From NCBI RefSeq assembly GCF_019711635.1, contig NZ_JAIGNT010000005.1, positions 62,001-126,000 of the forward strand: DNA of 64,000 nucleotides, written 5' to 3'. Below are positions 57,073 through 64,000 of the stretch, piece after piece. This DNA comes from Qipengyuania huizhouensis (GTDB taxonomy: Bacteria; Pseudomonadota; Alphaproteobacteria; Sphingomonadales; Sphingomonadaceae). Below the pieces are notes generated by a model. It did no database searches. It saw nothing but the letters and a program-made list of their open reading frames with translations, and was not told where the DNA came from. A program made the translations under genes and the position numbers. How positions within the stretch are numbered: position 1 is the stretch's first letter; every line of letters starts with the position of its first letter.

Positions 57073-57513
57073 TCAACGACCTTCGCGCCAACCGCCCTCC
57101 GGGGTTTGCTTGAATATACGGTTGTCGATGCCGTCGCGTGCAGCAAGCTCACGCCAGAGATCCCGCGCAGCGTCGGCTGCCTCCGCGTCGAAAAGCAGCA
57201 TCGCACGATCGAAGGTGCCGACTTCCTCGCGCCATCGCCCATCGGCTAAGATGACTATTCGCGCTTCATTCGGTGCAGAGCAGTGATCCGAAATCAGTAT
57301 CGGCTGGCGGGCAGCGTGGGGATCGTCCACAGCCCCGTTGGCGAGAAAGCTGGTGCCGCCTTGCTCCCACATGACCTGTGAAAGACGCTCGCGCAGAACT
57401 TCGTCAGCGGCCACTACCAGCAATCGCTCGCCCGCTTGCATTACCTTGCGGGCGAGCTTGGTTACCGTCACATCCACCGGATCGCGGCTCAACTGGTAGA
57501 AGTCGACGCGGAT
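57073..57513 (-). CDS. holC: DNA polymerase III chi subunit, apparent ATC start
   Basis: HolC (chi) links single-strand binding protein to the clamp loader. The clear match starts with SRDPVDVTVTKLARKVMQAG and later LISDHCSAPNEARIVILADG. The only near standard start is TTG 57492 (MSRDPVD). In frame upstream the codons read ATC CGC GTC GAC TTC TAC CAG TTG, i.e. MRVDFYQLSRD if ATC starts, the exact family N-terminus. AAAGGG lies 8 bases before that ATC. No ATG or GTG is close. I therefore extend to 57513 (146 residues); TTG would give 139. A G-to-C change at the start base triplet is the alternative. Confidence 0.85.
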   Translation of the reverse strand: MRVDFYQLSRDPVDVTVTKLARKVMQAGERLLVVAADEVLRERLSQVMWEQGGTSFLANGAVDDPHAARQPILISDHCSAPNEARIVILADGRWREEVGTFDRAMLLFDAEAADAARDLWRELAARDGIDNRIFKQTPEGGWREGR

Positions 57514-57570
57514 TGAAATGGCCCTTTCGACTAAGAATGATCGCTCGCTGCGCCTTAGCGCGGCTTTGGT

Positions 57571-59028
57571 TCAGCTTTCAGCGGTATCCGCAACCAGCCG
57601 GTCGATGAGGCGCACTCCATAGCCCGTCGCACCCTTGTCCCATGTGCGACCCTGCTTTTCGGACCATGCCATGCCGGCGATATCGATATGAGCCCAAGGC
57701 GTACCATCGGCGATGAAACGCTGGAGGAATTGCGCGGCGGTGATCGAACCGGCCCCCTTGCCGCCGATATTCTTCATATCGGCGATTGGGCTATCGATCA
57801 GCTTGTCATACGCCTTGTCGAGCGGCATCCGCCAGACCTTGTCGCCCACAGCTTCTCCCGCTTCGGCGAGGTCTTTGGAGAGCTTGTCGTCGTTCGAAAA
57901 AAGGCCGGCATATTCATGGCCCAGCGAAACGATGATCGCTCCGGTTAGCGTGGCGAAATCCACGATTCGCGAAGGTTTGAATTCAACCTGCGTCCAATGC
58001 AGCGCATCTGCCAGGACAAGGCGGCCTTCGGCGTCGGTATTGAGTATTTCGATGGTCTGGCCGCTCATCGATTTGACCACGTCGCCGGGACGCTGTGCGT
58101 TGCCGTCGGGCATGTTCTCCACCAGGCCCATCACACCGACGACATTGGCCTTGGCCTTGCGCTTGACCAGCGCGAGCATACCGCCAGCGACTGCTCCCGC
58201 TCCGCCCATATCCCATTTCATGTCTTCCATGCCCGGTCCTGGCTTGATCGAGATTCCCCCGGTATCGAAGGTCACCCCTTTACCGACGAAGGCAATCGGA
58301 GCCTCGCTACCGCCGCCGTTCCAGCGGATGGCGAGGATGCGGGAATCACGCGAGGATCCCTGCCCGACGCCGAGAAGCGAGCCCATGCCGAGCTTTTCCA
58401 TCTCGGCTTCGTCCAGAACGATCAGTTCCGCGCCGGTCCCTTCGAAGCGTTCTTGGCAGCGCTCCACGAAGCTCTCGGGATAAAGGATGTTTGCCGGTTC
58501 GGTGACCAGCTCACGAGTGAATTCGACGCCTTCCGCAAGCGCGGCTCCGTCCGCCCAGGTCGCTTCCATGCCGTGGGGCGCTCCGACCACGGTAACGCCT
58601 TCGAGCGTAATCTTCTGATCGTCCTTCATCTTCGTGCGATAGACGTCGTAGCGCCAGTTACGCAGGCGGAGACCGAGGAGGACATGCGCTACTTCGACAG
58701 CGGAAAGATCGCTTTCCGATAGGTCGAGTACGAGGTTCTTGTCGCCGCTCGACTGGTATTTGCCAGCCAGAGCTGCGCCGGCCTTTTCCAGATTTGCAAA
58801 CCGCGCCTCGTCGTTCCGGTCGCCCGCACCGGCCAGCGCCAGGCGTGCAACTTCGCCCGCTTCTTCCACGAAGCCATCGAAGGTCTGTCCGGCATTGCCC
58901 TTGAAACGGGCTGCCTGCGCTCCAGCGCGCATCGCAGCATTTGTGGCGGCAGGAAGCTTGCCCTTGTCTACCACATGCGCAATGAGACGCGCGCCTTGCG
59001 GACGGGACTGGCTAAACTGGATGTGCAT
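57571..59028 (-). CDS. pepA: Leucyl aminopeptidase (M17)
   Basis: PepA is a two-metal aminopeptidase that trims peptides in the cytoplasm and in some bacteria also binds DNA. The 485-residue protein has the family signature NTDAEGRLVLADAL, KGVTFDTGGISIKPG, and a Lys/Asp/Glu metal set in that order. GGGAG precedes ATG 59028 (MHIQFSQSRPQG); the longer frame upstream is rejected because it is the lptD leader in reverse. It lies divergent from lptD, 100 bases between starts. Confidence 0.96.
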   Translation of the reverse strand: MHIQFSQSRPQGARLIAHVVDKGKLPAATNAAMRAGAQAARFKGNAGQTFDGFVEEAGEVARLALAGAGDRNDEARFANLEKAGAALAGKYQSSGDKNLVLDLSESDLSAVEVAHVLLGLRLRNWRYDVYRTKMKDDQKITLEGVTVVGAPHGMEATWADGAALAEGVEFTRELVTEPANILYPESFVERCQERFEGTGAELIVLDEAEMEKLGMGSLLGVGQGSSRDSRILAIRWNGGGSEAPIAFVGKGVTFDTGGISIKPGPGMEDMKWDMGGAGAVAGGMLALVKRKAKANVVGVMGLVENMPDGNAQRPGDVVKSMSGQTIEILNTDAEGRLVLADALHWTQVEFKPSRIVDFATLTGAIIVSLGHEYAGLFSNDDKLSKDLAEAGEAVGDKVWRMPLDKAYDKLIDSPIADMKNIGGKGAGSITAAQFLQRFIADGTPWAHIDIAGMAWSEKQGRTWDKGATGYGVRLIDRLVADTAES

Positions 59029-59128
59029 GGGTTCTCCCGAATTCTCTGATGGCCGGTATACGCCCCGATGGTGGGCATCCCGGATGAACGCGATTGCGAT
59101 TAGGCGTGGCCGGTGCGATAGGCAAGCC

Positions 59129-61489
59129 ATGCACCGGGCCCGCGCGAAATCCTCCTTCGATGCTATGCGCTTGTGGGGGACCGCAAGCGCCGCCATTGCC
59201 CTTCTGTCCACCTCTCCGGTCATAGCCCAGGATGGCGCGGCGGCAGGCGCCGGCACTGTAGAACAGCCGGAAGGCGAGAACCCTACCGACCTGCCGCCCC
59301 CGCCCGAAGGTGCGCAGGAGCCGGTCGTCGTTGCTTCCGAGAGCGATCTTCCGCCGGAAAGTGCCGAATTCAATGCCGCGGGCGAACGCCAGATTTCCTT
59401 TGCCGCCGATATCCTCAGTTACGATTCCGAGGCCGAAACCACCACTGCGGAGGGCAACGTGGTCATGCGAACGGGGGATCGTTCGCTGCGTGCCGATACC
59501 GTCAGCTGGAGCCAGCGCACCGGCGTAATCGTCGCCAGCGGCAACGTTCGCTTCGTCGATGAAAATGGCAACCAACTCTACACCGAGCGTGTAGAGCTGA
59601 CGGACGAATTCGAAGCGGGTGCGATGGAAGACCTGCTGCTCGCATTGCGGCAAGGCGGGCGCCTCGCCGCCAATCGCGGTCTTCGCGAAAGTGATGGCAC
59701 GGTCACGCTTGAGCAGGCGGCTTACAGTGCCTGCGCAGTGGTTACGCCCGAAGGCTGTAACAAGGAACCTAGCTGGCGCATCACGGCCGATCGGGTGACC
59801 TATGATCCTTCGGATTCGCAAGTCCGGTTTCGCGGAGCCTACCTCGAACTGTTCGGCGCCCGAATCCTGCCCTTGCCGGGTCTTTCGGTGCGGACCGACG
59901 GCGGACCGGTTTCGGGCTTTCTTGTGCCCGACTTGCGCATCTCCGAAAATAACGGGGTCGAGGTATCGGGCAGCTATTATGTCAGGTTGGCAGACAACAA
60001 AGACCTGACCCTGTCCGCCTATCTGTTTTCGGATACCAAGCCGATGGTTTCCGCGCAGTGGCGCCATCTCACCGAGAAGGGCGCATACCAGATAACTGGC
60101 TATGTCACCCACAGCCGCCGCATTTCAGATTTTACAGACCAGACCGACAATACGGAATCGGGCCCACGCGGATATCTGTTCGCCAACGGTCGTTTCCAGT
60201 TCTCCCCCGAATGGAGCCTGACAAGCTCGGTCAGGATGGCGAGCGACAAGACCTTCCTGCGGCGATACGACATCAGCCGCGATGACCGTCTTCGGTCCAT
60301 GGTCGACCTGGAACGGATAGACAGTGATTCCTATCTATCCATTGCCGGATGGGCGACGCAGACGCTGCGCCTCAATCAGGATCAGGACCAGGTTCCGATC
60401 GCGCTTCCCGTGATCGACTGGAGACAGCGGATCGACGATCCGTTTGCCGGTGGGCAACTCGAATTGCAGCTCAACAGCCTGGCAATCATGCGCAAGGCTG
60501 GACAGGATACGGAACGCGCCTTTGCCAAGGCCGAATGGAGCCGGAAGGCCATAACCGGTTTCGGGCAAGTCGTGACGGTGACCGGTCTGCTACGCGGGGA
60601 TGTATATCACTCCGACGACAATTTCCTGAACGAGACCGCTTCCTATCGCGGAAATCCCGGGTGGGAGACTCGCGGGGTGGCGCTGGGTGCTGTCGATGTC
60701 GAATGGCCGTTCGTCGGTGAATTTCTCGGCGGCCAGCAAGTGTTCACTCCGCGCATCCAGCTGGTAGCGACTCCGAAAATCAAGAATCTCGCCATTCCGA
60801 ACGAAGACGCGCGAGCCATCGATCTCGAAGATTCCAACCTTTTCGCGCTCAACCGGTTTCCCGGCTATGACCGGATCGAGGACGGAGCCCGCATTACCTA
60901 CGGGTTCGACTGGCAACTGCGCCGACCGGGCTGGGAGTTTTTCACCACGCTCGGCCAGTCCTATCGGCTGGATAGCGACCGGGAAATCCTGCCGAACGGA
61001 ACGGGTCTGTCCGAGAAGGTGAGCGATTTCGTGGGACGTACCGAAGTACGCTATCGGGATTTCGTCAAGCTGACCCACCGGTATCGGCTCGACAAGGACA
61101 ACCTTGCCGTTCGTCGCAATGAATTCGACGCAACTGTGGGTTCCAGCCGTACCTACGCCGAAGTAGGCTACTTGCGGTTGAACCGGAACATCACCAGCGT
61201 GGAAGATCTTCAGGACCGTGAAGAGCTGCGCACTGCCGTCCGTGTCGCTTTTGCCAATTACTGGTCGGTGTTCGGCTCAGGCGTATTCAACCTCACCGAT
61301 CGAGAAGAAGACCCAACCCTATCGAGCGACGGGTTCCAGCCGATCCGCACCCGGCTCGGCGTGGCATATCAGGACGATTGCCTCGAACTGGGCGTGACCT
61401 GGCGACGCGACTATGTTTCGGCGGGTGACGCGCGCAGGGGTGATACGTTCCAGCTATACTTCAGCCTGAAGAATCTGGGTTTTCGCTGA
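59129..61489 (+). CDS. lptD: LPS-assembly protein LptD
   Basis: LptD is the outer-membrane barrel that, with LptE, inserts LPS into the outer leaflet. This 786-residue protein has a signal peptide (VIA before QDG, near residue 33), an OstA/LptA-like N-terminal domain (ISFAADILSYDSEAETTTAE, VVMRTGDRSLRADTV) and a long barrel domain ending in the aromatic QLYFSLKNLGFR. It has three cysteines: two close together (YSACAVV, EGCNKE) and one near the end (DDCLEL). ATG 59129 has AGG 6 bases upstream; 59084 and 59165 are alternatives. It heads lptD-surA-pdxA-rsmA. Confidence 0.93.
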   Translation: MHRARAKSSFDAMRLWGTASAAIALLSTSPVIAQDGAAAGAGTVEQPEGENPTDLPPPPEGAQEPVVVASESDLPPESAEFNAAGERQISFAADILSYDSEAETTTAEGNVVMRTGDRSLRADTVSWSQRTGVIVASGNVRFVDENGNQLYTERVELTDEFEAGAMEDLLLALRQGGRLAANRGLRESDGTVTLEQAAYSACAVVTPEGCNKEPSWRITADRVTYDPSDSQVRFRGAYLELFGARILPLPGLSVRTDGGPVSGFLVPDLRISENNGVEVSGSYYVRLADNKDLTLSAYLFSDTKPMVSAQWRHLTEKGAYQITGYVTHSRRISDFTDQTDNTESGPRGYLFANGRFQFSPEWSLTSSVRMASDKTFLRRYDISRDDRLRSMVDLERIDSDSYLSIAGWATQTLRLNQDQDQVPIALPVIDWRQRIDDPFAGGQLELQLNSLAIMRKAGQDTERAFAKAEWSRKAITGFGQVVTVTGLLRGDVYHSDDNFLNETASYRGNPGWETRGVALGAVDVEWPFVGEFLGGQQVFTPRIQLVATPKIKNLAIPNEDARAIDLEDSNLFALNRFPGYDRIEDGARITYGFDWQLRRPGWEFFTTLGQSYRLDSDREILPNGTGLSEKVSDFVGRTEVRYRDFVKLTHRYRLDKDNLAVRRNEFDATVGSSRTYAEVGYLRLNRNITSVEDLQDREELRTAVRVAFANYWSVFGSGVFNLTDREEDPTLSSDGFQPIRTRLGVAYQDDCLELGVTWRRDYVSAGDARRGDTFQLYFSLKNLGFR

Positions 61490-61616
61490 CCCGGTGATGT
61501 TGGCAGCGCTGCGTAAACACGCTATCCGCCGCGGCGCAATCAGCTACGGTTAAGCCGGTGACAGGCAAAGCCGTATCTATTCAGGCGCAAACAGAGCGCC
61601 GCAAGGGAATACACGC

Positions 61617-62966
61617 GTGAACGCAAATATCGTATCGAAACTGCTTGGTCTCTCTGCCGCAATGGCTCTGGCCTCCACCGCTTCAGGCGCGCAGGCGCAA
61701 GATCAAGATGCTGCGCCAGAAGCCAATCCGCTTGGATTGCCGCAGCAGCCGACCTTGCTGGCGGATCCCGACCCGAATGTTCGCCGCGCTACTGCTGTCG
61801 TGAATGGCCATGTGATTACCGGCACCGATCTCGACCAGCGCGTCGCCCTGTTGTTGAACGCCAACCAGGCCGAAATCAGCGGTGAAGAGTTGCAGCGCGT
61901 ACGCGCGCAGGTCCTGCGCAACCTCATCGACGAAACGTTGCAGATCCAGGCAGCCGAAGCGGATGAAATCGTGATCTCCGATGCGGAGGTCGATCAGACT
62001 TTCGCCCGCGTCGCTGCGCAGAACAACCAGCGCGTCGAAGACATGGAAGCCTATCTTGCGCAGGTGGGTTCTTCCGCCGCTTCGCTTAAGCGCCAAATCC
62101 GTGGTGAACTGGCATGGCAGCGACTGCTGCGTCAGAAGGTGGCCTTCTTTGTCAATGTCTCGGCCGAAGAAGTAAACGAGATGATGGAGCGGCTCGAAGC
62201 GTCGAAGGGAACCGACGAATACTGGCTCTGGGAGATATTCCTTTCCGCCACGCCCGAGAACGAAGCGGCTGTCGAAGCCAACGCCGCCAAGATCATCGAA
62301 CAGCTTCGTCAAGGCGCAAGTTTTGCCGCCTATGCCCGTCAGTTCTCGGAAGCATCGACTGCCGCCGTCGGCGGTGATCTCGACTGGATCCATCTCGCCC
62401 AGCTCGGCGACCCGCAGCTTGAATCCGTCGTCAGCCAGATGCAGGCGGGCCAGCTGGTTGGACCCATCAAGATTCCGGGCGGCTACTGGATCGTCTATTT
62501 GCGGGACAAACGGCAGGTGCTCATGGCCGACCCGCGCGATGCCTTGCTCAGCCTGAAGCAGATTCAGATCACCTTCGATCCTGCGGCTTCCATCGAGCAG
62601 AACCAGGCGAAACTGCAAGGCTTCACCACAGGTATAGGATCTTTGAAGGGCTGCGGCAGCGTAGAAGAGATGGCCGCCGCACTAGGGGCAAATGTCGTCA
62701 CGAACGATCAGATCCGCGCCCGTGCTTTGCCGGAACAGTTGCAGGAAATCGTCCTCAACCTCCAGATCGGGGAGACCACACCTCCCTTCGGCTCCGTCGA
62801 GGAGGGCGTACGCGTCCTGATGCTTTGCGGTCGGGATGACCCGGAAACTGCATCGGGTCCGGATTTCGACGAACTCATGGCGCAGATCGAGGACGAGCGG
62901 ATCAACAAGGCCGCCCAGCGCTACCTGCGCGATCTCCGCAACGACGCCTACATCGAATACAATTGA
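61617..62966 (+). CDS. surA: SurA-like periplasmic chaperone / PpiC isomerase
   Basis: SurA helps outer-membrane barrels such as LptD fold and moves peptide-prolyl bonds. The 449-residue protein has a signal peptide (AQA before QDQ), an N-terminal SurA domain (ATAVVNGHVITGTDLDQRVA, LIDETLQIQAA) and one parvulin domain (DEYWLWEIFLSATPENE, GGDLDWIHLAQLGD, PGGYWIVYLRDKR). The second parvulin domain looks incomplete. Start is GTG 61617 with AAGGGA upstream. The order lptD-surA-pdxA-rsmA is the same as in E. coli. Confidence 0.93.
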   Translation: MNANIVSKLLGLSAAMALASTASGAQAQDQDAAPEANPLGLPQQPTLLADPDPNVRRATAVVNGHVITGTDLDQRVALLLNANQAEISGEELQRVRAQVLRNLIDETLQIQAAEADEIVISDAEVDQTFARVAAQNNQRVEDMEAYLAQVGSSAASLKRQIRGELAWQRLLRQKVAFFVNVSAEEVNEMMERLEASKGTDEYWLWEIFLSATPENEAAVEANAAKIIEQLRQGASFAAYARQFSEASTAAVGGDLDWIHLAQLGDPQLESVVSQMQAGQLVGPIKIPGGYWIVYLRDKRQVLMADPRDALLSLKQIQITFDPAASIEQNQAKLQGFTTGIGSLKGCGSVEEMAAALGANVVTNDQIRARALPEQLQEIVLNLQIGETTPPFGSVEEGVRVLMLCGRDDPETASGPDFDELMAQIEDERINKAAQRYLRDLRNDAYIEYN

Positions 62967-63964
62967 GCGTCTTGCCTCCCCTCGCCGTCTCGCTAGGCGA
63001 TCCGGCAGGGATAGGGCCGGAAATCATCGTGGAAAGCTGGGCCAGGCGCCGGGAAGCAAGGCTGCCGCCCTTTTTCGTGGTCGGCGGTGAACAAGTTCTT
63101 GAAGCAGCTTCGCGTACTCGTGGCGTGATCCGGTTGATCGGAAGTGCCGAGGAAGCATTCGAAGTATTCAAAGATCGCCTGCCGGTATTAGGCACTTCCG
63201 AAGCAGAATACACACCCGGCGAGCCGAGCGCAGAAGGTGCAGCCCTGGCACTGCATTCATTGGCGGAATCCACACGGCTCGCCCTGCTTGGCAAGGCCTC
63301 TGCAGTAGTCACTGCACCAGTGGCCAAGGACCAATTGGCCACAGTTGGTTTCGAGTTTCCCGGCCAAACCGAATTCCTCGCAGAAGTCTGCGGGCTTGAC
63401 CAAGATGATGCTGTAATGATGTTGGCAGGTCCCAGCCTGCGCGCAGTTCCCCTGACAGTTCATTGTGCTCTTGCAGATGTTTCCAAGCGACTTTCGCAGG
63501 AGTTGATCATTAGGCGTGCGCGGATCGTGGCCACAGCGCTCCGACGCGATTTTGGCATAGAGAGCCCGAGGATCGCCGTGTGCGGTCTGAACCCCCATGC
63601 GGGCGAAAGCGGTCGTTTCGGGGATGAGGAGTCGCAGATCATCGCGCCTGCCATTGCAGCGCTGGTTGCCGACGGCCATTCCATTACCGGTCCTCACTCT
63701 GCTGATTCATTGTTCACGCCGCGCGCACGCAAAACTTACGATGCTGCGCTCGCCATGTATCACGATCAGGCACTCATTCCCCTAAAAGCCCTCGATTTCG
63801 ATGAGGGCGTGAATGTCACCCTGGGCCTTCCTATCGTGCGCACCAGCCCCGACCACGGGACGGCCTTCGACATTGCCGGGAAAGGCATCGCCGATCCGGG
63901 AGCCATGATCGCCGCCCTCAAAATGGCGGGCGAAATGGCAGCGCGGCGCGCTGCACATGGTTGA
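62963..63964 (+). CDS. pdxA: 4-hydroxythreonine-4-phosphate dehydrogenase
   Basis: PdxA oxidises 4-phosphohydroxy-L-threonine in pyridoxal phosphate synthesis. The 333-residue protein has the family start SLGDPAGIGPEIIVESW, the metal and substrate motif NPHAGESGRFGDEE, and MYHDQALIPLKALDF. TTG 62963 overlaps the surA stop as TTGA, and no ATG fits. rsmA begins 8 bases inside its end. Confidence 0.95.
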   Translation: MSVLPPLAVSLGDPAGIGPEIIVESWARRREARLPPFFVVGGEQVLEAASRTRGVIRLIGSAEEAFEVFKDRLPVLGTSEAEYTPGEPSAEGAALALHSLAESTRLALLGKASAVVTAPVAKDQLATVGFEFPGQTEFLAEVCGLDQDDAVMMLAGPSLRAVPLTVHCALADVSKRLSQELIIRRARIVATALRRDFGIESPRIAVCGLNPHAGESGRFGDEESQIIAPAIAALVADGHSITGPHSADSLFTPRARKTYDAALAMYHDQALIPLKALDFDEGVNVTLGLPIVRTSPDHGTAFDIAGKGIADPGAMIAALKMAGEMAARRAAHG

Positions 63965-64000
63965 TCTGCCTCCCTTGCGCGAAGTCATTGCGCGGCACGG
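63957..64000 (+). CDS. rsmA: 16S rRNA dimethyladenosine transferase (5' end only)
   Basis: Only 14 codons are present before the right edge. They read MVDLPPLREVIARH, the beginning typical of RsmA/KsgA, which methylates two adenines near the 3' end of 16S rRNA. ATG 63957 overlaps pdxA by 8 bases. The position after pdxA supports the call. Confidence 0.82.
   Translation, partial: MVDLPPLREVIARH

Overview
The window is an unbroken stretch of core chromosome from a GC-rich alphaproteobacterium. Protein resemblance and gene order point to the order Sphingomonadales, most likely the family Erythrobacteraceae (Erythrobacter, Qipengyuania or Altererythrobacter type). The evidence is AddAB instead of RecBCD, a DivL-type cell-cycle kinase, HdaA, the rpmF-plsX-fabH-ihfA-merR string, an F1-only atpHAGDC operon with a short epsilon subunit, DUF2794 next to cysE, and the repeat CCCCGGATCAAGTCCGGGG. 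I saw no tRNA, rRNA, CRISPR array, integrase, transposase or prophage. The family assignment is inference; I could run no search.

Left part (1-13.4 kb). A minus-strand block reads divL, tsaE, amgK, murU, addB, addA, and then trxA after 53 bases. The first six overlap end to start (GTGA, ATGA, TTGA, 8 bases, ATGA), so they are probably translationally coupled. They join cell-cycle signalling, tRNA t6A synthesis, cell-wall sugar recycling and recombinational repair. Upstream lies ahcY, divergent from a peroxiredoxin, with a perfect 20-bp palindrome between them that looks like an operator of the S-adenosylhomocysteine-responsive repressor type.

13.4-28 kb. A gene-poor gap with a paired palindromic repeat is followed by the lipid and ribosome string rpmF-plsX-fabH-ihfA-merR, a MAPEG protein, an MBL-fold hydrolase and a lipoprotein. 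An S24 (LexA/CI-like) repressor is divergent from two small ORFs across two tandem TCCTA/TAGGA operators. Next come a 2-hydroxyacid dehydrogenase, cysS, a nitroreductase, cobT and an Fsa-type aldolase. A serine-hydrolase-like gene then follows; it has lost all three of its family's catalytic motifs and sits behind a double TACANNTGTA operator.

28-41 kb. A DUF4197 lipoprotein is divergent from priA. Next are an HExxH/TPR protein, ada, a membrane serine protease, and the F1 ATP synthase operon, which carries an unexpected lipoprotein gene between atpG and atpD.

41-64 kb. This part holds a frameshifted PAP2 gene, an S9 prolyl oligopeptidase, an HNH protein that appears to start at CTG on the glmU stop, glmU and gph, an SDR, a polytopic membrane protein, and DUF2794-cysE. 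After these come hdaA with a DUF2066-like gene, purM and a purN fused to an MmcQ/YjbR domain, a sulfotransferase, ndk, holC (apparently ATC start), pepA, and the outer-membrane string lptD-surA-pdxA-rsmA.

Nothing here amounts to a dedicated defence, mobile or secondary-metabolite system. The most interesting signals are small: candidate operators, degenerate or fused enzymes, unusual start codons, and one extra gene inside a very conserved operon.
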